A stretch of DNA of 64,000 nt from Pannonibacter indicus (GTDB lineage Bacteria; Pseudomonadota; Alphaproteobacteria; Rhizobiales; Stappiaceae), in contig NZ_LIPT01000002.1 of the NCBI RefSeq assembly GCF_001418225.1, forward strand, positions 62,001 through 126,000. The letters are read 5' to 3'. Below are positions 1 to 9,223 of this stretch, piece after piece; the stretch's first letter is position 1; every line of letters begins with the position of its first letter. The notes under the pieces are model-generated. The model did not search any database and was not told the DNA's origin. It saw only the letters and a list, made by a program, of their open reading frames with translations. The position numbers and the translations under genes are program-made.

Positions 1-264
1 GGCATCACCAAGCTTCTGGCCAACGAATGGGCGGCGAAGGGCATCAATGTGAATGCCATCGCCCCCGGTTACATCGAAACGAACAATACCGAAGCACTGC
101 GGGCGGACCCGGTGCGCAACAAGGCCATCCTTGAGCGTATCCCTGCCGGCCGCTGGGGCCAGGCCTCGGACATCGGCGAAGCCGCCGTATTCCTTGCCTC
201 TCCGGCTGCCAATTACATCCATGGTGCAGTGCTGAATGTTGACGGAGGCTGGCTTGCCCGCTGA
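1..264 (+). CDS. kduD: KduD-type 2-dehydro-3-deoxy-D-gluconate 5-dehydrogenase, C-terminal fragment
   Basis: Reading frame 1 is open from base 1 and encodes the last 87 residues of a short-chain dehydrogenase; the 5' part lies outside the window. The stretch [19 protein letters not shown], followed by IPAGRWG and the terminal VDGGWLAR, closely matches the C-terminal half of KduD. In that family the NAD-dependent enzyme interconverts 3-deoxy-D-glycero-2,5-hexodiulosonate and 2-keto-3-deoxygluconate (KDG) in uronate breakdown. The next gene starts inside its last codons (29 bp overlap), so the two are translationally coupled. Assignment to the SDR family is certain; KduD rather than another sugar SDR rests on the long identical-looking motif and the uronate neighbours. 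Confidence 0.85.
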   Translation, partial: GITKLLANEWAAKGINVNAIAPGYIETNNTEALRADPVRNKAILERIPAGRWGQASDIGEAAVFLASPAANYIHGAVLNVDGGWLAR

Positions 265-1675
265 TCTGGAAATCGAACGTGTCGTGAATGCCAAGGTGGG
301 TATCGTCCACCTGGGGCTTGGTGCCTTCTACCGTGCCCATGGTGCCATTTTCATCGAGGAAGCCGTCGCCCGCTCCGGCGGCAACTGGGCCATCACCGGC
401 GTTTCGCTGCAGAGCCCCACGACACGCGACCGCATGGCACCGCGCAATTTCGAATACACCGCCGTGGAGCTGGGCCCCGATGGGGAAACCCGCCGTGACG
501 TGCGCATCATCCGTGATGTGCTGGTGGCCCCGGAAAGCCCGGAAGCCGTGCTTGCCGCCATGGCGAGCCCCGATGTGAAGATCGTCACCCTGACGGTCAC
601 CGAGAAGGGCTATTGCCACGAGCCGAGCACCGGCCGCCTGAACCAGTCCCATCCGGACATCCAGAAGGATCTGGTCAACGCCCTGCCCGTCTCCGCGCCG
701 GGCTATCTGGTGCGTGCCCTGCAGCGCCGCTTTGCCGCTGGCCTTGCCCCCTTCACCGTCATGACCTGCGATAATCTGCCGCACAATGGCAAGGTGGTGC
801 GCGGCGTGGTGCTGGATCTCGCCCGCCTCATCGACCCGGCCCTTGCGGACTGGATCGAGCGCGAAGGCCGCTTCCCCTCCACCATGGTGGACCGCATCGT
901 CCCGGCGACCAAACCGGAAGACATCGAGCGCCTGTCCGCCGCCACCGGCCGCAATGAAGACGGCCTCGTGGTGCATGAGCCGTTCCGTCAGTGGGTGGTC
1001 GAGGATGACTTCGTGGGCGGCGAGCGCCCGGATCTCGGTGCCGCCGGCGTCGAGCTGGTGTCCGATGTTGCCGTCTACGAGCACATGAAGCTGCGCATGC
1101 TCAACGGCGCGCATTCCTCGCTCGCCTATCTGGGTTACCTCTCCGGCCACAAGACGATTGCCGACACCATGGCCGACGAGGCTCTGGCCGGTTTCGTCAC
1201 CCGCCTGTGGAGCGAGGAAATCATCCCTGCGCTCACCCCGCCGCCGGGCGTGGATCTCGCCGGCTATGCGGCTGCCCTCAAGGCACGCTTTGCCAACACC
1301 GGCATCCGCCACCTTACCTGGCAGATCGCCATGGACGGCAGCCAGAAACTGCCGCAGCGCATTCTCGCCACCCTGGGCGAGAACCTGAAGGCCGGCCGCA
1401 GCAGCCCGCGCCTGATGCTCGCCGTCGCCGCATGGATGCGCTATGTGGGCGGTGTGGACGAGACGGGCGCGCCGATCGAGGTGAAGGACCCGCTGGCCGC
1501 ACGCCTGCGTGAGCTCTTCGACAGCGCCGCAACGGCGGAAGGCAAGGCCGCAGCCCTTCTGGGTGTGCGCGAGATCTTTGATCCCGCCCTTGCCAGCCAG
1601 TTGCAGGCCCCGGTGGCAGAGGCCCTAGGCCTGCTGCTCAGCCAGGGCGCCCGCAAGACCTTGCAGTCCCTGTAA
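236..1675 (+). CDS. Mannitol dehydrogenase-family oxidoreductase (probable fructuronate/tagaturonate reductase)
   Basis: A 479-residue protein of the polyol-specific long-chain dehydrogenase family. The N-terminal Rossmann segment is seen as [14 protein letters not shown] (about residues 22-35). The catalytic motif KLRMLNGAH places the family's Lys, Asn and His at about 285, 290 and 293. Family members include mannitol 2-dehydrogenase, UxuB and arabinitol dehydrogenases, all using NAD(H). Lying between kduD and altronate dehydratase, it most likely interconverts a ketouronate (fructuronate or tagaturonate) and the matching aldonate. The ATG at 236 lies inside kduD and gives the normal family length. 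Exact substrate cannot be read from sequence. Confidence 0.85.
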   Translation: MLTEAGLPADLEIERVVNAKVGIVHLGLGAFYRAHGAIFIEEAVARSGGNWAITGVSLQSPTTRDRMAPRNFEYTAVELGPDGETRRDVRIIRDVLVAPESPEAVLAAMASPDVKIVTLTVTEKGYCHEPSTGRLNQSHPDIQKDLVNALPVSAPGYLVRALQRRFAAGLAPFTVMTCDNLPHNGKVVRGVVLDLARLIDPALADWIEREGRFPSTMVDRIVPATKPEDIERLSAATGRNEDGLVVHEPFRQWVVEDDFVGGERPDLGAAGVELVSDVAVYEHMKLRMLNGAHSSLAYLGYLSGHKTIADTMADEALAGFVTRLWSEEIIPALTPPPGVDLAGYAAALKARFANTGIRHLTWQIAMDGSQKLPQRILATLGENLKAGRSSPRLMLAVAAWMRYVGGVDETGAPIEVKDPLAARLRELFDSAATAEGKAAALLGVREIFDPALASQLQAPVAEALGLLLSQGARKTLQSL

Positions 1676-1687
1676 CCGAGGCAAGCC

Positions 1688-3211
1688 ATGAGCCAGCTGA
1701 TCGTTCTTCATCCCGACGACAATGTGGGTATCGTGAAGGAGCGCCTTGCCGCAGGCAGCGACCCTCTCGGGCTGGGCGTGGCACTCGCCACCCCCCTCAC
1801 TCCGGGCCACAAGGTGGCCCTGACCGCAATCCCCACAGGAGCGGAAATCCTCAAGTTCGGCCAGATCATCGGCCGGGCCAGCAAGGACATTGCCGCCGGG
1901 GAGCATGTGCATACCCACAACTGCGCCTTCGGGGACCACGATCAGCAGTATCAGACCGGTGCCGATCTGGAGCGGGCGAAGGCCGCCGTGCCCTCGCCCG
2001 CCCCGCGCACCTTCAACGGCTATCTGCGCAAGGATGGCCGGGTTGGCACCCGCAACTTCATCGCCCTCTGCGCTACGGTGAACTGCTCTGCCACCGTGAT
2101 CCGCCGGGCAGCCTTCGAGCTGGAAAACTCCGGCGTGCTCGAAGACTATCCGAATGTGGATGGCATCGTCGCCTTTGCCCATGGCACCGGCTGCGGCATG
2201 GCCTCCGAGGGGCGCGGCTTTGATATCCTTCAGCGCGTGCTGTGGGGCCATGCCACCCATCCCAACGTGGGCGCGGCCGTCTTCGTCGGCCTCGGCTGCG
2301 AGGTGATGCAGATCGCCCGCATGAAGCACACCTTCGGGGCAGAAGGCGCGGACCACTTCCATAGCCTGACCATCCAGGAAACCGGCGGCACCCGTGCCAC
2401 CATCGCGGCCATCAAGGCCAAGGTGCTGGAGATCCTGCCCGAGGTGAACAAGGCACAGCGCCAGCCCTGCCCTGTCTCGGCCCTGCGCATCGGTTTGCAG
2501 TGCGGCGGCTCGGACGGCCTGTCCGGCATCACCGCCAACCCCGCGCTCGGCAAGGCATCGGACATGATCGTCGGCCTTGGCGGCACGGTGATCCTGTCAG
2601 AAACGCCAGAAATCTACGGTGCCGAACAGCTGCTGCTGCGCCGCGCTGCCACGCAGAAGGTGGCGGAAGATCTCATCGGCTGCATCCGCTGGTGGGAGCA
2701 TTACACCGAAATGAACGGCGGCAGCATGGACAACAATCCGAGCCCCGGCAACAAGGCGGGCGGGCTGACGACCATTCTGGAAAAGTCGCTGGGCGCCGTC
2801 GCCAAGGCTGGCTCCACGCCGCTGACCGCCTTCTACGACTATGCCGCACAGGTGACGGAACCCGGCCTCGTCTTCATGGACACCCCCGGCTATGACCCCG
2901 TGTCGGCGACGGGCCAGATTGCGGGCGGCGCACAGCTGGTGGTCTTCACCACGGGCCGCGGCTCTGCCTTCGGCTCCAAGCCTGCGCCCACCATCAAGGT
3001 GGCCACCAATGACTTCCTGTTCAACGCCATGCCGGAAGACATGGACCTGAACACCGGTGACGTGCTGTCGAAAGGCATCAGCCTTGAAGCCAAGGGCGAG
3101 GAAATCCTCGACATGATCCTTGCCGTTGCCTCGGGCCAGAAGTCGAAATCCGAAGCCCTCGGCCTCGGCGACAACGAGTTCGTGCCCTGGCAGGTTGGTG
3201 CCGTGATGTAA
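1688..3211 (+). CDS. uxaA: Altronate dehydratase (UxaA family)
   Basis: A 507-residue protein with the two-part UxaA architecture: an N-terminal SAF domain (about 1-95, with GEHVHTHNC near residue 75) and the large C-terminal altronate/galactarate dehydratase domain, which contains KDGRVGTRNF, FAHGTGCGM and GLQCGGSDGLSGI. The family dehydrates D-altronate to 2-keto-3-deoxygluconate using Fe(II). E. coli UxaA is of similar length (495 residues). It starts 12 bp after the preceding dehydrogenase and ends the operon, with copy 1 of the intergenic repeat right after its stop. A galactarate/mannonate-type substrate is less likely but not excluded. Confidence 0.9.
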   Translation: MSQLIVLHPDDNVGIVKERLAAGSDPLGLGVALATPLTPGHKVALTAIPTGAEILKFGQIIGRASKDIAAGEHVHTHNCAFGDHDQQYQTGADLERAKAAVPSPAPRTFNGYLRKDGRVGTRNFIALCATVNCSATVIRRAAFELENSGVLEDYPNVDGIVAFAHGTGCGMASEGRGFDILQRVLWGHATHPNVGAAVFVGLGCEVMQIARMKHTFGAEGADHFHSLTIQETGGTRATIAAIKAKVLEILPEVNKAQRQPCPVSALRIGLQCGGSDGLSGITANPALGKASDMIVGLGGTVILSETPEIYGAEQLLLRRAATQKVAEDLIGCIRWWEHYTEMNGGSMDNNPSPGNKAGGLTTILEKSLGAVAKAGSTPLTAFYDYAAQVTEPGLVFMDTPGYDPVSATGQIAGGAQLVVFTTGRGSAFGSKPAPTIKVATNDFLFNAMPEDMDLNTGDVLSKGISLEAKGEEILDMILAVASGQKSKSEALGLGDNEFVPWQVGAVM

Positions 3212-3214
3212 AAT

Positions 3215-3302
3215 CAACTCTCGATGAGCTCGACTTATCGAGAGTTGGTCAAGCCCGTGTGGCGCTTGAGTATTTTCGAGGCGTGATGCGTCAGCATCGA
3301 AA
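3215..3302 (+). repeat. Intergenic repeat element, copy 1
   Basis: First of four related elements in the window. It begins with an 11-bp perfect inverted repeat (arms CAACTCTCGAT at 3215-3225 and its complement at 3237-3247, loop 11 nt), continues with GGTCAAGCCCGTG and ends in GGCGTGATGCGTCAGCATCG. Its complement carries a 20-codon ORF (3235-3297, minus strand) whose peptide starts MLTHHA and ends GLTNSR. It lies between convergent uxaA and lepA. Confidence 0.8.
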
Positions 3303-3316
3303 GCCCTGCTACACTG

Positions 3317-3345
3317 AAAAAGGCATGGCGCTGGCGCCATGCCTT
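3317..3345 (-). terminator. Rho-independent terminator of lepA
   Basis: A 12-bp perfect stem (arms AAGGCATGGCGC and its complement, 2-nt spacer) read on the minus strand is followed by a run of five T. It lies about 60 bp past the lepA stop, in the right orientation to end the lepA transcript. Confidence 0.8.
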
Positions 3346-3403
3346 GGCTGATCCTTGCGGACTGAAACAATACCCGGCAGAGCAGGTTCGCCGGTATTTT
3401 GTT

Positions 3404-5209
3404 TCACTCGTCCATCTTGAGGGCCTTGATGAAGGCTTCCTGCGGGATCTCGACCTTGCCGAACTGACGCATCCGCTTCTTACCTTCCTTCTGCTTTTCC
3501 AGAAGCTTGCGCTTGCGGGTGGCGTCACCGCCGTAGCACTTGGCGGTCACGTCCTTGCGAAGGGCAGCAAGGGTTTCGCGGGCGATCACCCTGGCGCCGA
3601 TGGCGGCCTGGATCGGGATCTTGAACATGTGCCGCGGGATCAGATCCTTCAGCTTCTCGCACATGGCACGGCCACGGCGCTCGGCTTGAGAGCGGTGGAT
3701 CAGCATCGACAAGGCGTCGACCGGCTCCTCGTTGACGAGGATCGACATCTTCACAAGATCACCCTCCCGGTAATCCAACAAGGAATAGTCGAAAGAGGCA
3801 TAGCCCTTTGAGATGGACTTGAGGCGGTCGTAGAAGTCGAAGACGACTTCGTTCAGCGGCAGGTCATAGGTGACCATGGCACGCGAGCCGACATAGGCCA
3901 GATCCACCTGCACGCCGCGCCGTTCCTGGCAAAGCTTCAGGATGGCGCCGAGATATTCGTCCGGCGTCATGATGTTGGCGCGGATCCACGGCTCGCGGAT
4001 CTCCTGGATCTTCACCACATCCGGCATGTCCGCCGGGTTGTGCAGTTCCACTTCCGAGCCGTCGGTCAGCGTCATCTGGTAGACCACCGAAGGCGCCGTG
4101 GCGATGAGGTCGAGGTCGAACTCGCGCGACAGGCGCTCCTGAATGATTTCCAGATGCAAGAGGCCGAGGAAGCCGCAGCGGAAGCCGAAGCCCAGCGCCG
4201 CAGAGGTTTCCATCTCGAAGGAGAAGCTGGCATCGTTGAGGCGCAGCTTGCCGACGGCAGCGCGCAGATCCTCAAAGTCTCCGGCATCCACCGGGAAGAG
4301 GCCGCAGAACACCACCGGCTGCGCCGGCTTGAAGCCCGGCAGCGCCTCGGCGCAGGGCTTGCGCTCGTCGGTGATCGTGTCACCCACGCGGGTGTCGGCC
4401 ACTTCCTTGATGGAACCGGTCAGAACGCCGATCTCGCCGGGGCCAAGCTGGTCCACCTGCAGGAACTTCGGCGTCATCACGCCGACGCGGTCCACTTCAT
4501 AGGACGCATTCGTGCCCATCATGCGAATGCGCTGGCCGCGCTTCAACGTGCCGTCGATGATGCGCACCAGCACCATCACGCCCAGATAGGGATCGTACCA
4601 GCTGTCCACCAGCATGGCCTTGAGCGGCCCGTCCCTGTCACCCTTCGGCGCCGGAAGACGGGTGACGATGGCTTCCAGCACATCCTCGATGCCAAGGCCA
4701 GTCTTGGCGGAGATCATCACGGCATCGGTGGCATCGATGCCGATCACTTCCTCGATCTGCTCCTTCACCCGGTCCGGCTCGGCGGCGGGCAGGTCGATCT
4801 TGTTGAGGACGGTGACGATCTCGTGGTTGTTGTCGATGGCCTGGTAGACGTTGGCCAGCGTCTGGGCTTCCACGCCCTGGCTGGCATCGACCACCAGAAG
4901 CGAGCCCTCGCAGGCCGCCAGCGAGCGCGAGACTTCATAGGCGAAGTCGACGTGGCCCGGCGTGTCGATCAGGTTCAGGATATATTGCTGCCCGTCCTTG
5001 GCATTGTAGACGAGGCGCACGGTCTGCGCCTTGATCGTGATGCCGCGTTCCCGCTCGATGTCCATCGAGTCAAGAACCTGATCGGTCATCTCCCGGTCCG
5101 TCAGCGTGCCCGTCATCTGGATGAGACGGTCCGCAAGCGTGGACTTGCCGTGGTCGATATGGGCCACGATGGAGAAGTTGCGAATATTGGAAATGGGCTG
5201 GCTCGTCAT
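3404..5209 (-). CDS. lepA: Translation elongation factor 4 (LepA/EF4)
   Basis: A 601-residue translational GTPase. G motifs are visible in order: AHIDHGKST (G1), DTPGHVDF (G3), NKIDLPAA (G4), then the EF-G-like domains and the LepA-specific C-terminal domain with [21 protein letters not shown]4 binds ribosomes and is linked to back-translocation or initiation/biogenesis under stress. The frame is open 35 codons further upstream, but the ATG at 5209 (MTSQPISN) gives the normal family length and the usual N-terminus, so I chose it. Single gene with its own terminator at 3317-3345. Confidence 0.96.
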   Translation of the reverse strand: MTSQPISNIRNFSIVAHIDHGKSTLADRLIQMTGTLTDREMTDQVLDSMDIERERGITIKAQTVRLVYNAKDGQQYILNLIDTPGHVDFAYEVSRSLAACEGSLLVVDASQGVEAQTLANVYQAIDNNHEIVTVLNKIDLPAAEPDRVKEQIEEVIGIDATDAVMISAKTGLGIEDVLEAIVTRLPAPKGDRDGPLKAMLVDSWYDPYLGVMVLVRIIDGTLKRGQRIRMMGTNASYEVDRVGVMTPKFLQVDQLGPGEIGVLTGSIKEVADTRVGDTITDERKPCAEALPGFKPAQPVVFCGLFPVDAGDFEDLRAAVGKLRLNDASFSFEMETSAALGFGFRCGFLGLLHLEIIQERLSREFDLDLIATAPSVVYQMTLTDGSEVELHNPADMPDVVKIQEIREPWIRANIMTPDEYLGAILKLCQERRGVQVDLAYVGSRAMVTYDLPLNEVVFDFYDRLKSISKGYASFDYSLLDYREGDLVKMSILVNEEPVDALSMLIHRSQAERRGRAMCEKLKDLIPRHMFKIPIQAAIGARVIARETLAALRKDVTAKCYGGDATRKRKLLEKQKEGKKRMRQFGKVEIPQEAFIKALKMDE

Positions 5210-5310
5210 GGTTGCCCGTTTACCACTCCCTTTGGCTTCCGCAAAGGGGATTGCAGCAGTTGAGGCATGGGTTTCCGGCGTATTTTTTAACCCTGATGCG
5301 AAGACTTGAC

Positions 5311-6237
5311 TCAAATTCCGGGCCGGGGCGGCAAATCGCGGCGCAGGATGGTGCCGAACCGGGCAGCTTCGTCAGCAATTTCGAGGGCAAAATCGAGCAG
5401 CATTTCCTGTTCGAGTGATTTGCGCGACTGCACCACCAGCGCAATGTCACGGGTCAGCGGCTCAAAGTCGGCGGGGCGGATTTCGACGAGACGCCCCGCC
5501 GCCAGCGACGCTTCGACCGCCGAGCGGACAAAGAAGCCGATCCCCTCGCCCGCTTCCACCAGATAGCGCCCCGGCTCGGTTGGAAGCTCCACACAGGACG
5601 GGGCCGCCAGCGTCAGCGACGTCATCCGCGCCGGAGCGATCTGCCACCAGCGCAGATTGAGGAAGCGCGGCGCAAGGCGCAGGGCCTCCTGCATGTCCGG
5701 CGCCTCGCCGATCCGCGCCGCTACGACAGGGGCCGCCACCAGCGGCAGATCCTCGCGCAGAACGAACAGCGGCTCCACATGGGTCAGCAGCGGATCGATG
5801 TTGGGCCAGCACATGACGGCCAGATCCACCTCGCGCTCATGCAGCATGGTGGCCACATGTGTATGGCGGCCATCGCGCACGATCACATCCACCCCGGCAT
5901 GACGGCGCTGAAACCGTAGCAGCGCGCGGCTGACCAGCGGCATGATCATGGTGCTGAGCGTACCGATGGCGACACGTCCACGCTCGGCGCGCTTGAGCGC
6001 CTCGCGCGCCTCCTGCATCACCCCCAGCATGCGCCGGCAATAGGGCAGGAAGCTGATGCCCACATCCGTCAGGCGCACATTGCGCCCGCGCAGGAACAAA
6101 GATCCGCCAACCGCGTCTTCCAGCGCCTTGATGCGCATGGAAACGGTCGCCTGCGTGACATTGAGCCGGGCAGCGGCCCGGGTGAAGCTGCCATCGCGCA
6201 CGACACGGTCGAAGGTGTGGAGCTGATCGAAGTCCAT
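5311..6237 (-). CDS. LysR-family transcriptional regulator
   Basis: A 308-residue LysR regulator. The N-terminal winged helix-turn-helix is seen as [18 protein letters not shown] followed by [14 protein letters not shown] (residues about 8-40). The rest forms the two-lobed effector-binding domain. I chose the ATG at 6237 (MDFDQLHTF), the standard LysR N-terminus, over upstream starts. It is divergent from the acetyltransferase at 6326, and a T-N11-A dyad at 6252-6264 lies between them, so regulation of that neighbour and of itself is likely. The inducer is unknown. Confidence 0.92.
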   Translation of the reverse strand: MDFDQLHTFDRVVRDGSFTRAAARLNVTQATVSMRIKALEDAVGGSLFLRGRNVRLTDVGISFLPYCRRMLGVMQEAREALKRAERGRVAIGTLSTMIMPLVSRALLRFQRRHAGVDVIVRDGRHTHVATMLHEREVDLAVMCWPNIDPLLTHVEPLFVLREDLPLVAAPVVAARIGEAPDMQEALRLAPRFLNLRWWQIAPARMTSLTLAAPSCVELPTEPGRYLVEAGEGIGFFVRSAVEASLAAGRLVEIRPADFEPLTRDIALVVQSRKSLEQEMLLDFALEIADEAARFGTILRRDLPPRPGI

Positions 6238-6251
6238 CGATTGAATTTTCT

Positions 6252-6264
6252 TATGGAAGAGATA
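6252..6264. promoter_or_regulatory. Candidate LysR-type T-N11-A operator
   Basis: TAT-N7-ATA dyad (extends to TTAT/ATAA) in the AT-rich divergent region between the LysR gene and the acetyltransferase gene. It fits the general LysR T-N11-A pattern and lies 15-27 bp upstream of the regulator start. Short motif, so tentative. Confidence 0.35.
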
Positions 6265-6325
6265 ATTTCTTTTGCGTTGAGAGGGTATAGAAAGCATAAA
6301 TCTAATGCAATCGGGAACCCGAACC

Positions 6326-6853
6326 ATGCTGCTGCGCCCTGCCACACACGACGACCTGCCCGCCCTTCTCGACATCCACAACACCGCCGTGCGGGAGCTC
6401 CGGGCCATCTGGACCGACCGGCTTGAAACGCTGGAGGACCGGAAAAAATGGCTGGAGGGCCGCCAGGCCGCAGGCCTGCCGGTGATCGTCGCCGCTGATG
6501 AGGACGGCGGGTTTTTGGGCTATGCCAGCTACGGCCCCTTCCGCGCCAAGGAGGGCTATAACCTGACCATGGAGCACTCGATCTATGTCAGCAAGGCGGC
6601 GCAGGGCAAAGGCACTGGCAAGGCGCTTCTGGCAGAGCTGATCGAACGGGCCAAGGCTGCCGGGCTGCATACGCTGGTGGGCGCGGTGGATGCGGACAAT
6701 GCCGCCTCCCTCGCCCTGCACGCCCGGTTCGGCTTCACCGAAACAGGCCGCCTGCCGCAGGTCGGCTTCAAGTTCGGCCAGTGGATGGATCTGATCTTCG
6801 TCGTCAAGGTGCTGTCAGACACTGCCGCCCCGCCGGCCGGCTCTGCGGTCTGA
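6326..6853 (+). CDS. GNAT N-acetyltransferase of the Pat/MddA (phosphinothricin / methionine sulfone) type
   Basis: A 175-residue GNAT. Family signs are EHSIYVSKAAQGKGTGKAL (acetyl-CoA-binding motif A), DADNAASLALHARFGF and the C-terminal PQVGFKFGQWMDL, which together are typical of the YncA/MddA/Pat group. These enzymes N-acetylate phosphinothricin, methionine sulfoximine or methionine sulfone. The ATG at 6326 gives the usual family start (MLLRPATHDD); an in-frame ATG at 6305 would add seven residues. It is divergent from a LysR gene and convergent with the phosphonate transporter. The real substrate is inference from family only. Confidence 0.85.
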   Translation: MLLRPATHDDLPALLDIHNTAVRELRAIWTDRLETLEDRKKWLEGRQAAGLPVIVAADEDGGFLGYASYGPFRAKEGYNLTMEHSIYVSKAAQGKGTGKALLAELIERAKAAGLHTLVGAVDADNAASLALHARFGFTETGRLPQVGFKFGQWMDLIFVVKVLSDTAAPPAGSAV

Positions 6854-6860
6854 TACCCAC

Positions 6861-6885
6861 TCCCGGGGAGGCTGCCTCACCGGGA
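6861..6885. terminator. Hairpin between convergent genes, probable terminator
   Basis: An 11-bp stem with one mismatch (left arm TCCCGGGGAGG, 3-nt loop), followed on the plus strand by TCTTG. It lies 8 bp after the acetyltransferase stop and before the end of the convergent phnE gene. No long T run, so only moderate support. Confidence 0.45.
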
Positions 6886-6934
6886 TCTTGTAGTATTCGC
6901 CCCTGCTCACCCGCCCCAGCTTACTCGCCCCAGC

Positions 6935-8266
6935 TTACTCGCCCTTGATCAGCTTCTTGCGCAGCCAGCCGGACAGGCTGTCCATGGCCATGACCATCAG
7001 CACGATCAGCGTCATGTAATAGGCCACCTCTTCCCAGTCGCGCTGGGTCTGGATGGCCTGCGTCAGCAGCAGGCCGATGCCGCCGCCCACGATGGCGCCG
7101 ATGATCGTGGCACTGCGGGTGTTGGATTCAAGGAAGTAGAGCGCCTGGCTGAGCAGCACCGGCATCACCTGCGGGATGACGCCGAAGCGGGCACGCTGCA
7201 CCGCATTGGCGCCGGTGGAGCGCACGCCCTCCACCTGCTTCTCATCGATGTTTTCCAGCGCTTCGGAGAAGAGTTTGCCGAAGCTGCCCGTGTCTGTGAT
7301 CATGATTGCCAGGGCACCGGTCATCGGGCCGGGGCCGAAGGCGCGTGACAGGATGATGGTCCAGATCAGGCCATCCACACCGCGGATGAAGTCGAACACC
7401 CGGCGGACAGCAAAGCGGAACGGCCCCAGCGGGTTGAAGTTGCGGGCCGCAAGGAAGCTGAGCGGGAAGGCGATCAGCGCAGCGCCAGCCGTGCCGAGGA
7501 AGGCCATCAGCATGGTCTCGAATATGGCCCACATCACATCCCCATGCCGCCACATCCGGTTGGTCCAGAAGTCATGCAGCATGGCCGGCGCATTGGCCAG
7601 CTCCGGATTGAGCCGCTCGCCCCAGAGCGCAAGGTTCATCAGCTCAAGCGGGCTCTTGCCGTAGAAGGGGCTGTCGAGGGTGAAGAAGAACAGCTCCCAG
7701 CCGGGGAAGTAGCGGAAGGTTTCCACCTTGGAGCGGGTGTAGGCAAAGCGGCCCGCCTTTGTCGTCACGGACACGCGGGAGTCCGAGGCATTGATCCAGT
7801 CCGGCAGAGGCTGCGGGGCGGTCAGCTTCAGGCCATTGCCTTCGGGCCGGACGTCGATGACGCCATAGCCCGGCACGTCATAACGCGCACCAGCCGCGTC
7901 ATAGGTGACAAGATGGCCATTGCCCAGATCGACCACGGTTGTGGTGCCGTCGCTGGTGACCCAGTCCGGCAGCATGCCCGCAGGATAGGCGCCTTTGTTC
8001 TCCCCCTCCACGGAGACGGACAGCGCGCCGTTGCGGTTGTCGCGCGTCACATGCACCTTGTAGGACCAGAAGTCCGACAGGAGAATGGCCGCATTATCCA
8101 GCCTTGCCCGCTGCGCAAGGCCCGCCAGATCGAAGGCGAAGGCCGCATAGGCGAGATAGGCCAGGATCAGGCCCGGCACTGCGAAGGCAGCGATGCGGCG
8201 GTTGCGGAAACGGGTGAGGATGGTGCTGTTGAGGTCCGCCGTCGGCGGCATGTCCATGGTGGCCAT
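6935..8266 (-). CDS. phnE2: Phosphonate ABC transporter permease PhnE with large N-terminal insertion
   Basis: A 443-residue inner-membrane permease. The C-terminal ~210 residues are a PhnE-type BPD transmembrane domain with the ATPase-contact loop around ENIDEKQVEGVRSTGANAVQ and the GAIVGGGIGLLL segment. After a first membrane helix (about 28-50) comes a ~180-residue hydrophilic stretch before the permease core; typical PhnE is about 260-290 residues, so this is an inserted, probably periplasmic, domain. It starts 1 bp after phnE1 stops, with AAAGGAC as ribosome site. The last codons include a 15-bp tandem duplication (CAGCTTACTCGCCCC) at about 6917-6945. Confidence 0.9.
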   Translation of the reverse strand: MATMDMPPTADLNSTILTRFRNRRIAAFAVPGLILAYLAYAAFAFDLAGLAQRARLDNAAILLSDFWSYKVHVTRDNRNGALSVSVEGENKGAYPAGMLPDWVTSDGTTTVVDLGNGHLVTYDAAGARYDVPGYGVIDVRPEGNGLKLTAPQPLPDWINASDSRVSVTTKAGRFAYTRSKVETFRYFPGWELFFFTLDSPFYGKSPLELMNLALWGERLNPELANAPAMLHDFWTNRMWRHGDVMWAIFETMLMAFLGTAGAALIAFPLSFLAARNFNPLGPFRFAVRRVFDFIRGVDGLIWTIILSRAFGPGPMTGALAIMITDTGSFGKLFSEALENIDEKQVEGVRSTGANAVQRARFGVIPQVMPVLLSQALYFLESNTRSATIIGAIVGGGIGLLLTQAIQTQRDWEEVAYYMTLIVLMVMAMDSLSGWLRKKLIKGE

Positions 8267-8267
8267 G

Positions 8268-9146
8268 TCAGTGTCCTTTCACCAGCCTGTGACGGGCATG
8301 GTCCGACAGCCGGTCGATCAGCACGATTGTGACGAAGAGCATCAGGAAGATGGCCACCACCTCGCCGTAGCGGCCCTGGCCCCATTGCATGGCGATCTTC
8401 AGGTCATAGCCGATGCCGCCGGAGCCGACGAAGCCCAGAATGGCGGAAGCGCGGACGTTGATCTCAAAACGCATCAGCGCATAGGAGAGCCAGTTCGGTG
8501 ACACCTGCGGAATGATGCCGAGCCACATCTTCTGCATCCAGGAGGCACCCACGGAGGCAAGGCCTTCGACCGGCTTCAGATCGGCGTTTTCCGCCACTTC
8601 CGAGAACAGCTTGCCAAGCGCGCCTGCCGTGTGCAGGGCGATGGCGATGACGGCTGGCACAGGACCGCCGCCGAGAACGAAGACGAGCACCAGCGCCACG
8701 ACGATCTCCGGAATGGCACGCAGGGCGTCCATCATCCGGCGGAACAGCGGCACAAGACGGGGCCAGCGGGCAAGGCTGCGGGTGGCCAGCAGCGCCAGCA
8801 GCATGGCGGCCAGCGCGCCCATGAGTGTTGCCGTGGCGGCGATGTTCACCGTTTCAACCAGCGAGGCAAAATGACCGGCCATCAAGCCGGGCAGGACCGC
8901 CCGCTCGGCCCAGGCTTCAGCCAGCACTTCGGAGGGAAAGTCGAAAATCTGCGACAGGCCGTTCCAGAAGCCGCCGGCATTGCGCCCGTCGGCCATGATC
9001 CAGCCGGAGGAGAACAGCATGATGAAGAACAGCAGCAGCACGCCGCCATAAAGGCGCTTGCGCCGCGTCATCTCCAGATAGGCTTCATGATGCGAGGCAA
9101 CGCCCTTGCGGCTGCCGCCATCAGCTCCGTACGCGAGATTGGTCAT
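8268..9146 (-). CDS. phnE: Phosphonate ABC transporter permease PhnE
   Basis: A 292-residue permease of the PhnE family with a BPD transmembrane domain: one N-terminal helix (about 35-52), then five more helices, and the EAA-like loop near GKLFSEVAENADLKPVEGLASVGAS. With the second PhnE it should form the membrane channel of the PhnCDE importer. The gene follows phnD after a hairpin (9180-9207) and runs directly into phnE2. Confidence 0.93.
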   Translation of the reverse strand: MTNLAYGADGGSRKGVASHHEAYLEMTRRKRLYGGVLLLFFIMLFSSGWIMADGRNAGGFWNGLSQIFDFPSEVLAEAWAERAVLPGLMAGHFASLVETVNIAATATLMGALAAMLLALLATRSLARWPRLVPLFRRMMDALRAIPEIVVALVLVFVLGGGPVPAVIAIALHTAGALGKLFSEVAENADLKPVEGLASVGASWMQKMWLGIIPQVSPNWLSYALMRFEINVRASAILGFVGSGGIGYDLKIAMQWGQGRYGEVVAIFLMLFVTIVLIDRLSDHARHRLVKGH

Positions 9147-9179
9147 GGTGCCCTGATATGGTGCCCTGAAAAATGCGAG

Positions 9180-9207
9180 TGCCGGGCTCCATCACTGGAG
9201 CCCGGCA
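9180..9207 (-). terminator. Intercistronic hairpin between phnD and phnE
   Basis: An 11-bp perfect inverted repeat (arm TGCCGGGCTCC, 6-nt loop) just after the phnD stop and before phnE1. On the transcribed strand the T-run is several bases away, so it looks like an attenuator or an mRNA-stabilising hairpin rather than a full terminator. Confidence 0.6.
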
Positions 9208-9223
9208 TGAATATGCGGAAGGC

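Noticed and set aside
4040-5263. Long plus-strand frame opposite lepA
   Set aside because: Shadow of lepA; His/Gln/Arg-rich composition typical of antisense frames in high-GC genes.
9145-9170. Direct repeat TGGTGCCCTGATA near the phnE1 start
   Set aside because: Only two adjacent copies of about 13 bp; simple local duplication without further support.
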